From Shewanella sediminis HAW-EB3 (GTDB taxonomy: Bacteria > Pseudomonadota > Gammaproteobacteria > Enterobacterales > Shewanellaceae): a DNA stretch of 64,000 nt. Both the position numbers and the translations under genes were made by a program. The notes below the pieces were generated by a model that was given only the letters and a program-made list of their open reading frames with translations, made no database searches and was not told where the DNA came from. Location: contig NC_009831.1 of NCBI RefSeq assembly GCF_000018025.1, positions 2,604,001 through 2,668,000 on the forward strand, read 5' to 3'. Position 1 is the first letter of the stretch. Each line of letters starts with the position of its first letter. Shown here piece after piece: positions 46,231-53,590 of this stretch.

Positions 46231-46533
46231 CTAGCTTAAAGCCTCTTCATTTTCTGGATATTTACAATAAGGAAGCATTCTTATGATGCTCTCTAAAGCC
46301 GCTTTTGCTTTGGGGTCTTTTTGACGCCAAACGGCTGAATGTAATAGTAAAACGCCTAAGTGAATGTCGAGTGCTTCCGAGATTTCAATCAAAACAGCAT
46401 CTTTCGGAAAATAGCGGTTAGTACGCCATCCAGAAACGCAAGCCTGAGAAAAGTTAAATTTCTTCATTACTTGATAGTCAGAAGTCAGCCCGTACGCGGC
46501 TCTTATGAAATCGAGGATTTCAGATGGTTGCAT
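46231..46533 (-). CDS. Phage repressor-like HTH protein (DUF3693 type)
   Basis: A 100-residue protein. LDFIRAAYGLTSDYQVMKKFNFSQACVSGWRTNRYFPKDAVLIEISEALDIHLGVLLLHS is an HTH of the kind seen in DUF3693 proteins of Vibrio filamentous phages. The tail AVWRQKDPKAKAALESIIRM also fits. The ATG at 46533 follows AAAGGGA at good distance; a longer frame reaches 46590 through the operator region. It is divergent from the early genes and separated from them by palindromic operators, so it is the likely lysogeny repressor. Confidence 0.75.
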   Translation of the reverse strand: MQPSEILDFIRAAYGLTSDYQVMKKFNFSQACVSGWRTNRYFPKDAVLIEISEALDIHLGVLLLHSAVWRQKDPKAKAALESIIRMLPYCKYPENEEALS

Positions 46534-46569
46534 TTTTAAGTCCCTTTGGTGTCCTACAACTAGTGTAGC

Positions 46570-46627
46570 CGTTGCATCGGCAACGCGCAAAGCAACGGTG
46601 ATGACCGTTGTAGTTCGGTTGTAACCG
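46570..46627. promoter_or_regulatory. Cluster of three palindromic operators in the prophage control region
   Basis: Three inverted repeats share a CGTTG/CAACG core: CGTTGCATCGGCAACG (46570-46585), CAACGGTGATGACCGTTG (46593-46610) and CGGTTGTAACCG (46616-46627), followed by a further CCGTTGTA. They lie between the divergent repressor-like gene and the early genes. Multiple, evenly spaced sites are what a lambda-like switch would need. Confidence 0.7.
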
Positions 46628-46718
46628 TTGTATCGTTTTCCCGTCCTGTTGTGGCGCGGATCGCCGGATGCGTTCCGTTAGCCACAAAACCCAACAGGCA
46701 TTACAGGAGACGAATTAA

Positions 46719-46868
46719 ATGAAATATAAAAAAGTACCCCACACAAATATTGAGATAGCTAGTTACTTACCTGTAACAGCTATCCATGAGCAAGACCCCG
46801 AAAAGTTAGCGCGTAATATCTTATGTTTGCGCCGCTTTAAACTGCTGCATTTAAGGGGGGTAAAATGA
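46719..46868 (+). CDS. Small prophage early protein
   Basis: A 49-residue basic protein (starts MKYKKVPHTNIEIASYLPV, ends with LRRFKLLHLRGVK). AGGAGA lies 8 nt upstream and its stop overlaps the next start (ATGA). It is the first gene of the early plus-strand run. The function is unknown; the charge suggests nucleic acid contact. Confidence 0.6.
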   Translation: MKYKKVPHTNIEIASYLPVTAIHEQDPEKLARNILCLRRFKLLHLRGVK

Positions 46869-47131
46869 TAACCCTTACCTTAACGCCTCACTTGCGCATG
46901 ATTTGCGCCCATGCCGAAACCCTCGAAATTGATATGCCTAGCCCTGACGAATTCGACGACATGAAAGCCAGTGCCGCCGAAGCACATTTACATATTGATG
47001 CATTGCATAAGGTTTTAAAGACCGTTTATGTAGAGCTGCCAAGCTCATTAGAACATAGTGAGCTAGGAGGCAAGCTTAGAGCTGCAATAGATTTGATGAT
47101 GGATTGGGAGGTTGACCAATGTCCTTTTTAA
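46865..47131 (+). CDS. Small prophage early protein
   Basis: An 88-residue protein with no recognised family. The second half is helical (EAHLHIDALHKVLKTVYVELPSSLEHSELGGKLRAAIDLMMDW), with an HxH in HLHID. It has a G-rich ribosome site and overlaps both neighbours, so it is part of one transcript leading to Rep. Confidence 0.6.
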   Translation: MITLTLTPHLRMICAHAETLEIDMPSPDEFDDMKASAAEAHLHIDALHKVLKTVYVELPSSLEHSELGGKLRAAIDLMMDWEVDQCPF

Positions 47132-47280
47132 CTCCCGAACACTTAATCGAATCAGCCAAAAATCACCTTAGTTACTCAAAGTATTGGCGCGGTATGGGCG
47201 AATTAACCAAAGCTGACGAACAGTTCGCCATTGCCAAAAAGTACCGTTTACAAGCTGCCGAAATGGTAAGGGGGCTTTGA
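47119..47280 (+). CDS. Small prophage early protein
   Basis: A 53-residue protein (MSFLTPEHLIESAKNHLSY.., ..AIAKKYRLQAAEMVRGL) made of two amphipathic helices. It overlaps the previous gene by 13 bp and shares a TGATG junction with the next. No family is recognised. Confidence 0.6.
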   Translation: MSFLTPEHLIESAKNHLSYSKYWRGMGELTKADEQFAIAKKYRLQAAEMVRGL

Positions 47281-47534
47281 TGTTTAAAAAATATCAAAGT
47301 AGACCCGTTGTCAGAACTGCTTATGAAGTCAAAGATTGTGATTTGATAGTTGAAGCATTACACGAGAAAAGCACTTCGGCGATAAATATCGGTGGAGAAG
47401 TAGTTTTCTTTAAACACTATGAGCCAGTAACCACTGGCGATTTTATTGTTTATCTGAGTAGTGATGATGTTTATCACTGTAGACGTGAAGTGTTTTTAGA
47501 AAGAAACGATTCAAGGCCTATAGATGATGACTGA
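47280..47534 (+). CDS. Small prophage early protein
   Basis: An 84-residue, beta-rich protein (SAINIGGEVVFFKHYEPVTTGDFIVYLSSDDVYHCRREVFLERN). The ATG at 47280 forms a TGATG overlap with the previous stop and is preferred to a TTG one codon earlier. The acidic end (PIDDD) overlaps the next gene. The function is unknown. Confidence 0.6.
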   Translation: MFKKYQSRPVVRTAYEVKDCDLIVEALHEKSTSAINIGGEVVFFKHYEPVTTGDFIVYLSSDDVYHCRREVFLERNDSRPIDDD

Positions 47535-47706
47535 ATATGCTCTTTCGTTAATCGACTATTTAGAGCTGCACTACGGCGATGGGCAATTGCTCGCCGAGTT
47601 GTATGCAGATGAAAATTTTTCCCCTGATTGGCGTGATCGTGTAGAGCAGCCTCTTGCTTTTGATTCAGGCTTTTCTGTAACTGAGGGTGATGACGATGAT
47701 CACTAA
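47524..47706 (+). CDS. Small acidic prophage protein
   Basis: A 60-residue, very acidic protein (LIDYLELHYGDGQLLAELYADENF, ending in EGDDDDH). It overlaps both neighbours, including the start of rep. Highly acidic phage early proteins are often DNA mimics or inhibitors of host DNA-binding proteins; that is only a possibility here. Confidence 0.6.
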   Translation: MMTEYALSLIDYLELHYGDGQLLAELYADENFSPDWRDRVEQPLAFDSGFSVTEGDDDDH

Positions 47707-49519
47707 GCTCTCAATGAATGCGGTGGATATAAATGAAAATATCTCGCCGCCAGTGTTTGAACCGCAAGATTTAACCAGCCCAAGAGCTGGTTTTTTTGCA
47801 TCGGAAAAAAGCAAAGAACAAGTTAGAAATTTAGATTGGTTATTTAAGCGTGATGAGCGCGAATATTTTAAATATGCACCAAGCCCCGCAGGGCGGCCAA
47901 CGGCCGAAAAAGCTAGGCTAGTCAAGGATCGCAAAAGTCCGACACAACCTGTTGATGGTGTTCCCAATAGGGCAACCTCGAAAGCAATTGATGATTTTAA
48001 CGCTTTACTACGGCGTGAAGGGTTAGCGCCTCAAGAAATGCTTGAGAGCGTGGTCGTTGATAGCGGGGCTCTGAGTGCGGCTAATGTATTGAAGCATGTT
48101 GCAGGCGTTGGCGTTGTCGATACTGAAACGGGTGAAATTAAACCCGCTTTTAGTCAAAAAACCGCAATTGCTCGCTTGTCTCACCGTGAATGGGCTAATG
48201 AATACCGAATTAGAGTAACAGCCGATGTTAGCCCTTCGAGCCCTCCCCCCACTCAAGCAGGTGATCGGGTTACTAAGTTTTTAACCACTCGCGCAGCTAA
48301 AAATATTCTTGATTCAGGTGCCTATGTTGCCGCTGTCAAAGGTGGCTATAACACGTTTTTAACCCTGACTTTTAATGCTGAGGCAAGGGCGCGTATCAAC
48401 TCGGGTGAGTCAACTATCGGGGCTGAATGCTCGCGCTTTTTTGATGCAATGCAAAAAATGTATCAACGGGGCTGGTCGGTCGATAACCAAGTATTAAAAA
48501 CGCGCCAAGGCTTTGAGTGTATTGGCTTTGATGGTGAAGAAATCCCAAAGCAAAGCCGCCATACATTTGATTCAATCGGCGCTAGTGAAGTGATCCCACC
48601 AAACGCAGATAAACTGGATTATTTATGGGTAGCAGAGGCACCGACAAAACCAAAAGTGATTAGCCGCCGCAATGGTTTTGAATGTTACGGAGAAGTAAGC
48701 CCAAACCCTCATTGTCATGTTTTGATGCGCTGGAATGTTGAACCGTATTTGTTCCACGACTGGGCGGCGAGAATAGAAGGGATATGGGGGCAAGGGTTCG
48801 CCAAGCTTGAGCGGATTAAAAACCCGCAAGCGGCGAGCGGTTACATGCTCAAAGCCTTGGGTTATTTGCTTAAGGGAGATAGCTCAAGTGACCAGGGGGA
48901 AGTCAAAGGCAACCGCTACAACATATCTAAAACCGCTCGCGCTTTACCTTGGGAAAATATAGCCAACTTTCATGCTGAACATATGGCTTCAATGATTGGT
49001 GAGATTAAAGCCAAGATGCACAACAAAGCAAAACCAGTGCTGCATAAAATCAGGCTGGCTAATGAGTCGCTAGACAAAGCAATTCGAGATAAATCATTTT
49101 GTAAAAATACCAAACAGAGCCTTACCAAAGTAAATGGCCGGATTAAAGCCATTGAAAAAAGTATCAGTGATTTTAAAGCTGAACTGAGAAAAAGCCCCGT
49201 TAGGGCAAATGATTACATGATCACCTTTAAAGGTGATCTCAGTCTGAAAACTTTTCTCAATTGGGCGGTGGGTGTTCGTATGTGGAATGCGACAGATTCA
49301 ACGGCGGCACCAGAGAAAAGCCCTTTTACAAACATGTTAACCGCAGCAAAAGAGGGGGTTAGAAAAACATTCAGCCGAGTGAGAAACCGATATTTAGAAA
49401 ACGAAATTATTTGGGGTTTATGGCTTAGGGAAAAGCTACCGCCAGAAATCGACACTGAACAACAAGCCTCTGAATGGGGCGTGGATTATATGGAGTATGA
49501 AGCATGCTTGAACGCATAA
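47696..49519 (+). CDS. HUH-endonuclease rolling-circle replication initiator
   Basis: A 607-residue Rep protein comparable in size to PM2 P12 (about 630). Motif I is TFLTLTFN (residues 220-227), motif II is the metal-binding H339-C-H341 in NPHCHVLMRW, and motif III is GYMLKALGYLLKG with Tyr 383, Lys 386, Tyr 390 and Lys 393. Two Tyr are expected for superfamily I initiators of the phiX174 gpA/PM2 kind. It would nick the origin and start rolling-circle replication of the circular phage genome. Three possible starts lie close together; ATG 47696 has the best-spaced GAGGG. The last 150 residues are basic and helical. Confidence 0.88.
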   Translation: MITKLSMNAVDINENISPPVFEPQDLTSPRAGFFASEKSKEQVRNLDWLFKRDEREYFKYAPSPAGRPTAEKARLVKDRKSPTQPVDGVPNRATSKAIDDFNALLRREGLAPQEMLESVVVDSGALSAANVLKHVAGVGVVDTETGEIKPAFSQKTAIARLSHREWANEYRIRVTADVSPSSPPPTQAGDRVTKFLTTRAAKNILDSGAYVAAVKGGYNTFLTLTFNAEARARINSGESTIGAECSRFFDAMQKMYQRGWSVDNQVLKTRQGFECIGFDGEEIPKQSRHTFDSIGASEVIPPNADKLDYLWVAEAPTKPKVISRRNGFECYGEVSPNPHCHVLMRWNVEPYLFHDWAARIEGIWGQGFAKLERIKNPQAASGYMLKALGYLLKGDSSSDQGEVKGNRYNISKTARALPWENIANFHAEHMASMIGEIKAKMHNKAKPVLHKIRLANESLDKAIRDKSFCKNTKQSLTKVNGRIKAIEKSISDFKAELRKSPVRANDYMITFKGDLSLKTFLNWAVGVRMWNATDSTAAPEKSPFTNMLTAAKEGVRKTFSRVRNRYLENEIIWGLWLREKLPPEIDTEQQASEWGVDYMEYEACLNA

Positions 49520-49671
49520 TTGAACAGCATAAACAAGTTGGCTTGACGATCGATAAAGCTGACAAGGCAAGTATGTTTGAAGTCGCAGGTTTGGCAAAAA
49601 AAGCAGCAAGAGACAGTCATAAATTAATGGGTGAACTGATTGCCTACTTAGTTGAGAAAGATAAGGGCTGA
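49504..49671 (+). CDS. Small prophage protein
   Basis: A 55-residue helical protein (MLERIIEQHKQVGLTIDKADKAS.., ..KLMGELIAYLVEKDKG). It overlaps the end of rep and shares a TGATG junction with the next gene. The function is unknown. Confidence 0.6.
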   Translation: MLERIIEQHKQVGLTIDKADKASMFEVAGLAKKAARDSHKLMGELIAYLVEKDKG

Positions 49672-49850
49672 TGATGGGTTGCTGTTACTCGGGACAATGC
49701 CATTTCACTTACCCAAAAGTCATAACTAAACAAGAATATCGGGAAATATACGGAGTTGAGTACGAAGTTACTTCGATTGAATCGCGGTATGAAAAGCGAA
49801 AAAAAGAAGGCGAATTGAGAGCAATTGAAGCACGTTCAAGCAAACAATAA
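49671..49850 (+). CDS. Small Cys-containing prophage protein
   Basis: A 59-residue protein. It begins MMGCCYSGQCHFTYPKVITK, with three Cys and a His close together that could bind zinc. A highly charged, basic helical tail follows (ESRYEKRKKEGELRAIEAR). The coupled start argues that it is expressed. No family is recognised. Confidence 0.55.
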   Translation: MMGCCYSGQCHFTYPKVITKQEYREIYGVEYEVTSIESRYEKRKKEGELRAIEARSSKQ

Positions 49851-49900
49851 AAATCAGTTTTAAGGCTAGGTCACTGATGACCTATTTGTTGGGGGGTCAT

Positions 49901-50098
49901 ATGTCGGCAAAATTATCAAAAAACCAGAAGTATGAAGCCAAATTAAAGGCTCAAGGGTTAGAGAAAGTTACTGTTTGGATTCCATCAGATGCGGCGATTG
50001 AGTTTAAGCAGGTAGCCGAATTTTTACGTGAAAATAAGGGGTATTACACCGATTCAGCCAGAAGCCGGAAAACCGGAAGAATGACCAAAGCAATTTAA
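49901..50098 (+). CDS. Small basic ribbon-helix-helix-like protein
   Basis: A 65-residue basic protein. LEKVTVWIPSDAAIEFKQVAEFLRENKGYY resembles the beta strand and two helices of Arc/MetJ-type regulators. The Lys/Arg-rich ends would suit DNA binding. The ATG at 49901 is chosen because GGGGGGT lies before it; a longer frame starts at 49877. A TAGGTC/GACCTA hairpin lies just upstream at 49867-49884. It could be an activator of the late genes. Confidence 0.6.
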   Translation: MSAKLSKNQKYEAKLKAQGLEKVTVWIPSDAAIEFKQVAEFLRENKGYYTDSARSRKTGRMTKAI

Positions 50099-50109
50099 CC
50101 AGAGGACTA

Positions 50110-50388
50110 ATGATGGGAAATCATAAGAGCAAAAAAACAAGGGCGTTAGAACACAATCGCATCTATGCCATTAATCGAGGTGAAACTGTCGCAACCGATG
50201 AGCCAAAACAAGCCGTGAATGTTGGTTCTGTTGGTCTGGTTCACGATGGTAAATCATTCGTGTCTACGGCCATTGAAAAGACTAAAAGCAAACCTAAGCG
50301 GTTTGATGGTTCGCTTTATCATCTCAGCCTTGTGTATCTGAGCTTCTATCTATTTTACTGGGGGACTACATGGCTAATCCAATATTAG
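50110..50388 (+). CDS. Small prophage membrane protein
   Basis: A 92-residue protein. The N-terminal two-thirds are basic and polar (MMGNHKSKKTRALEHNR.., ..STAIEKTKSKPKRFDG). The last 25 residues are hydrophobic and aromatic (LSLVYLSFYLFYWGTTWLI), a probable membrane segment. AGAGGA precedes the start. It overlaps the next gene by 19 bp. A virion membrane or assembly role is likely from context. Confidence 0.6.
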   Translation: MMGNHKSKKTRALEHNRIYAINRGETVATDEPKQAVNVGSVGLVHDGKSFVSTAIEKTKSKPKRFDGSLYHLSLVYLSFYLFYWGTTWLIQY

Positions 50389-50732
50389 TGACTATTCAGT
50401 GTGACGCCTGTGGTGGTGATGCTTCGGTTAAAAAGTTGAATAACTCGCCTCTGCTTTATCTGCATTGCAAAACCTGCGGAATGGATAGACGTTCAGGTAA
50501 GCAGCTCCAAGCTAAATGGCAAGCGGCTATTGATGGTAAATCAGGTTTGCCGGATGCCCCTGAACAGGCCGAAAGCGTGGAGGGTGAATGGTCACCACCT
50601 GTTGAAGATAAGCCGGAAAGTAATGCCGAAGATAAACCGGAAAATTCGGGGATCTCAGGTAAGAGTGTAGCGGTGGGTACAATTGGCGTTTTGTCTGTAT
50701 TAGCCATGTTTTTTAAAGCAGTTAGGGGATAA
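50370..50732 (+). CDS. Zinc-ribbon protein with C-terminal membrane segment
   Basis: A 120-residue protein. The N-terminal zinc ribbon is CDACGG (Cys 11, 14) and CKTCGM (Cys 33, 36). An acidic, Pro- and Glu-rich linker contains an imperfect repeat (EDKPESNAEDKPENS). The end is hydrophobic (VAVGTIGVLSVLAMFF). PM2 has a zinc-finger transcription factor (P14) among its late-gene activators; whether this is its counterpart is uncertain because of the membrane anchor. Confidence 0.65.
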   Translation: MANPILVTIQCDACGGDASVKKLNNSPLLYLHCKTCGMDRRSGKQLQAKWQAAIDGKSGLPDAPEQAESVEGEWSPPVEDKPESNAEDKPENSGISGKSVAVGTIGVLSVLAMFFKAVRG

Positions 50733-51314
50733 ATGATGGCTGGTAAATCAAATGATAAAAGCAATAAAGTGACTGAAAATGTTGATGTCATAGATGAGGC
50801 GTTAAAAGTTCAGGAATCCCTAGACGGGGCGCAGGATGGAAGCCCGTTATCTCTGGAAGAAAGAGATGAGATTCAGGCGGAAATCTCTGATGAACTTGCG
50901 GCAATGGCTAACAGCTCAGAATCAGCAGCAATCCCTGATGAGTCGGCGGCAATGCCGGATTCTGTACCAACGCAAGGCGGTAAGTTAGCAGAAGCTAAGA
51001 CCATGGCTAAAGAGATTGGGGGCATGATTGCGGGTGGTGCGGCTATGGTGTTTGGTCGTGACTATGGCGTTAACCAGACCGCTCTTGATAAATGGGCTGA
51101 TTCAATGGCTCCGTTGCTCGTTAAATACGACCTAACTGATATGGGTCAGCTCATGTCTAAATGGGGTGCTGAACTTCAAGCGGGGGCGGGGTGTTTGGCG
51201 TTAGGTGCGGGAGTTTATGGGGCGCATCGTCGCTATGCACTTGAAGATGCCGAAGCCAAAGAAGCCAAGAAAAAACAGGAAGAGAAAGACCATGGCAATC
51301 AATCCGAACAATAA
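50733..51314 (+). CDS. Prophage protein with two hydrophobic segments
   Basis: A 193-residue protein. The first 85 residues are acidic and low in complexity, with a repeated AA(M/I)PDES pattern. Hydrophobic stretches then occur near EIGGMIAGGAAMVFG and GAGCLALGAGVYGA. The C-terminus is a charged helix (EAKEAKKKQEEKD). It lies just before, and overlaps, the packaging ATPase gene. A role in tethering the ATPase to the virion membrane is conceivable, as small membrane proteins do in PRD1; no direct evidence. Confidence 0.6.
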   Translation: MMAGKSNDKSNKVTENVDVIDEALKVQESLDGAQDGSPLSLEERDEIQAEISDELAAMANSSESAAIPDESAAMPDSVPTQGGKLAEAKTMAKEIGGMIAGGAAMVFGRDYGVNQTALDKWADSMAPLLVKYDLTDMGQLMSKWGAELQAGAGCLALGAGVYGAHRRYALEDAEAKEAKKKQEEKDHGNQSEQ

Positions 51315-51993
51315 GCATGACAACCTGCATACATGTTACTGCGGGGCGTCTGGTTCTGGTAAAACCGTTGCGGTGAAACTTGCCGGATTAGTCGGCAGGA
51401 ATGCGGCCATTTTTGATCCATACGGTGATTATCGCATGGGGAAGCTCAAAGCCTTATCAGGGCTAGGGAAAGGCCGAAAGGTTCACCATTACAAAACCCG
51501 CAATAACTTCCTGAAATACTTCATTCAGGCGTGGAGTTCAGGCAAGACATTTGCGGTCGCTTATCAACCAAATGTGAGTGCTGAAAAGTTACGGGATGAA
51601 GCCCTATGGTTCGCGGGGATCATGTGGGCGGCGTCCGATGGTAATCGCGTCTTAGATGTGATTTTTGAGGAATTAGGCAAGTATACCGAAACCAGTGGGG
51701 CGGATAGGTCAAAGCTTGGTGAGATTGCCTCTGGTGGGCGTAAGTTTGGCTTGATAGCTCATTGGGTTTTTCAACGTCCCTCAGAAGTGCCTAAAACCAT
51801 GATTGCCAATGCAACACGCCACTTTATCGGTGAACAGCAAGCAATGGTTGACGCAAGGCGTTGGCAAGATGAACTCGATTGCCCGATGACTGAAATAATC
51901 AACCTTGGCAAGCTTAACAAGAAACGCGAAAAGCACTTTCTCTATAAGACTAAGGGCATAGGCAACTATCAAAACAAGGTTTATACGTTCTAA
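51292..51993 (+). CDS. Genome-packaging ATPase (FtsK/HerA-like, PM2 P9 type)
   Basis: A 233-residue ATPase. Walker A is GASGSGKT (residues 18-25), IFDPYGDY follows as in HerA-like packaging ATPases of membrane-containing phages, and Walker B is VLDVIFEE (about 120-127). A Gln-rich sensor-like WVFQRPSEVPKTMIANATRHFIGEQ comes next. Size and motifs fit the A32/FtsK-HerA group that packages DNA in PRD1- and PM2-like viruses. A longer frame starts at 51205, but the ATG at 51292 gives the compact protein and lies behind a Lys/Glu-rich coding stretch with AGGAAGAG. Confidence 0.88.
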   Translation: MAINPNNKHDNLHTCYCGASGSGKTVAVKLAGLVGRNAAIFDPYGDYRMGKLKALSGLGKGRKVHHYKTRNNFLKYFIQAWSSGKTFAVAYQPNVSAEKLRDEALWFAGIMWAASDGNRVLDVIFEELGKYTETSGADRSKLGEIASGGRKFGLIAHWVFQRPSEVPKTMIANATRHFIGEQQAMVDARRWQDELDCPMTEIINLGKLNKKREKHFLYKTKGIGNYQNKVYTF

Positions 51994-52134
51994 TTGCGGG
52001 AAATTGCCGGAATGTTTCGGGAATTAGTTTTAAATTTTTCCAAATGTAGGGTTTTATTGTAGCCCTCGATAAGCCTGTGACACGCTGTAGTGAATTGATG
52101 ATTTTTACTAGCACGTTGCAGGGTTATCAATTAA

Positions 52135-52201
52135 GTCTCGCTGTGAAGCGACACGCAAAGCTGAACCGTTGTGAAACGGAATTAACCGAGCCGGAAGGCT
52201 C
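52135..52201 (+). ncRNA. Three tandem GNRA-tetraloop hairpins in the capsid-operon leader
   Basis: Three consecutive hairpins each have an exact 5-bp stem and a GNRA loop: TCGCT-GTGA-AGCGA (52138-52151), CCGTT-GTGA-AACGG (52166-52179) and GAGCC-GGAA-GGCTC (52188-52201). The first can be extended past a C-C mismatch by two more pairs. They lie in the 227-bp gap between the ATPase and a 36-codon gene, and the last ends just before its ribosome site. The regular design suggests a structured RNA, for example a translational control element or a binding site for capsid protein. Confidence 0.6.
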
Positions 52202-52220
52202 CACCGTCCTTTAAGGGAAA

Positions 52221-52331
52221 ATGAAGATGAAAAAATCACATTTAATCACCGCTGGCATTTCGCTTGCTGTCTCTGTTGTTGTTACCTACATGAGTAACCG
52301 CAATTCTACTGTTCGCCGTTCAATAGGTTAA
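52221..52331 (+). CDS. 36-residue membrane protein
   Basis: A tiny protein with a basic start (MKMKKSHLI), one hydrophobic segment (TAGISLAVSVVVTYM) and a basic end (SNRNSTVRRSIG). AAGGGA lies 4-5 nt upstream and the capsid gene follows after 11 bp. PM2 virions contain several similarly small membrane proteins, so a structural role is likely. Confidence 0.7.
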   Translation: MKMKKSHLITAGISLAVSVVVTYMSNRNSTVRRSIG

Positions 52332-52342
52332 GGGAGTAGATT

Positions 52343-53161
52343 ATGCGCTTATATCAAAGACTTCCTTCTTTCTCGTCTGTTGCTAAAGGTGAAACTGCCG
52401 TTTTAACCTTTCCAATTGGCGCGACCTATGACCAAGTTGTAGTTAAACATACGGGTGTCACTGCCGCTCAAATCAAAAATATCAAAATTAAAGTGAATGG
52501 TAAGCAGATTGCCACCTTTAAGCATGGTACGGATTTGAACAAGTTTAACGACCGTTACCAATACAAACTAACAGCGGGTTACCTCGATTTTCATTTTAAG
52601 CGTGATGAAATGAAAACATTGCTTGAACAACGTGCTTTATCTTTGGGTACTTCAAATGTATTTGAAGGTGCTGATGTCATCACATCTGTAACCATTGAGT
52701 TTGATATTGATGCTGGTGCCGCCGCTCCTGTGCTAAAAGCATTTGCTTATCAGTCTGATGTAGCGCCTTTCGGCATCTGTACCAAAAACCGCCATGTGCC
52801 GTTAGCTATTTCAGCGGGTGAAAATGAAATTGATAACATTGTTATGGCACCCAATACCCGAATTTTGGCTGTTCATGTTGTGACGGCGGCAACGGTTGAT
52901 CAGTTAAAGGTTCAACGCAATGGCGCAACGCTTTACGACTTGCCAACGGATGTGATCGCCAAGCTGAATCTAGCTAATGGCCGAAACGCGCAAGCCGATT
53001 GGGATAGCGTAGATTTTGTGCTTGAGGGTGATATTAAACAGGCTGTCTCTTGTGATGATGTGCAAGATTTCCGTCTAACTATCACCGCCGCTGATGACAC
53101 TGTCGCATCAACACCAGCTTATTTGATTGTTGAGTATGTCAGTGGTTTAGCGGGTCTATAA
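52343..53161 (+). CDS. Double-jelly-roll major capsid protein (PM2 P2 type)
   Basis: A 272-residue protein; PM2 P2 is 269. The N-terminal region matches P2 closely as I recall it: FPIGATYDQVVVKHTGVTAAQIKNIKIKVNG in place of the P2 'LPIGQTYEVIDLRYSGVTPSQIKNVRVELDG'. In the middle, ITSVTIEFDIDAGAAAPVLKAFA and TRILAVHV fit, and DFVLEGDIKQAVSCDDVQDFRLTI with a final IVEYVSG match the end of P2. It would form the pseudo-T=21-type trimeric capsomers of a membrane-containing virion. AGGGAG precedes the ATG. It begins the main block of structural genes. Confidence 0.92.
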   Translation: MRLYQRLPSFSSVAKGETAVLTFPIGATYDQVVVKHTGVTAAQIKNIKIKVNGKQIATFKHGTDLNKFNDRYQYKLTAGYLDFHFKRDEMKTLLEQRALSLGTSNVFEGADVITSVTIEFDIDAGAAAPVLKAFAYQSDVAPFGICTKNRHVPLAISAGENEIDNIVMAPNTRILAVHVVTAATVDQLKVQRNGATLYDLPTDVIAKLNLANGRNAQADWDSVDFVLEGDIKQAVSCDDVQDFRLTITAADDTVASTPAYLIVEYVSGLAGL

Positions 53162-53171
53162 GGAGCGCATT

Positions 53172-53477
53172 ATGATGCCAATTAATCAATATGGCTCCAC
53201 TGATAGTGGTCTCGGTGGTGCTTGGGGTGGTGCTCTAGATTTTCTTGATTTAGGGCTGAATAAGTGGGCGCAAATCGAACAGGTTAATGCGCTCAAAGAT
53301 TCAAACCCAAAAGCTCAGAACCAATTAGCCGAAGTTGACCAGCAACCACTTCCTGTAGTGCATCAGCCAGCGCCTAAGCCAGCAGAAACTATGGTATTTG
53401 GTTTGCCTCAGAAAACCGTTATTGCTGGTTTTGCAGTATTGCTGGTTGTCGGGTTAGCTCTGCGGGGTAAAGCATAA
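53172..53477 (+). CDS. Prophage virion membrane protein candidate
   Basis: A 101-residue protein. Its N-terminal half is Gly-rich and amphipathic (GLGGAWGGALDFLDLGLNKW), a Pro-rich linker follows (QPLPVVHQPAPKPAE), and the C-terminus is a membrane helix (KTVIAGFAVLLVVGLAL). It starts 11 bp after the capsid gene and shares a TAATG junction with the next. Probably a structural membrane protein. Confidence 0.65.
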   Translation: MMPINQYGSTDSGLGGAWGGALDFLDLGLNKWAQIEQVNALKDSNPKAQNQLAEVDQQPLPVVHQPAPKPAETMVFGLPQKTVIAGFAVLLVVGLALRGKA

Positions 53478-53590
53478 TGCAGAAATTCTTTATTCAGTTT
53501 GCGATTGCTTGCGCTGCCAGTGCCACCGCCGGAATTATTGTCGCTAAGGTGCTTAATTCTAAGTATGGAAAAGATAAGGCGGGTGACTGA
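53477..53590 (+). CDS. 37-residue membrane protein
   Basis: A single hydrophobic helix (FFIQFAIACAASATAGIIVAKVL) with a short charged end (NSKYGKDKAGD). It is coupled at both ends by one-base overlaps (TAATG and TGATG). Likely a small virion membrane protein. Confidence 0.65.
   Translation: MQKFFIQFAIACAASATAGIIVAKVLNSKYGKDKAGD

Noticed and set aside
52000..52220. Intrinsic terminator at the GNRA hairpins
   Set aside because: None of the three hairpins is followed by a T-run, and the stems are only 5 bp; termination is not their obvious role.
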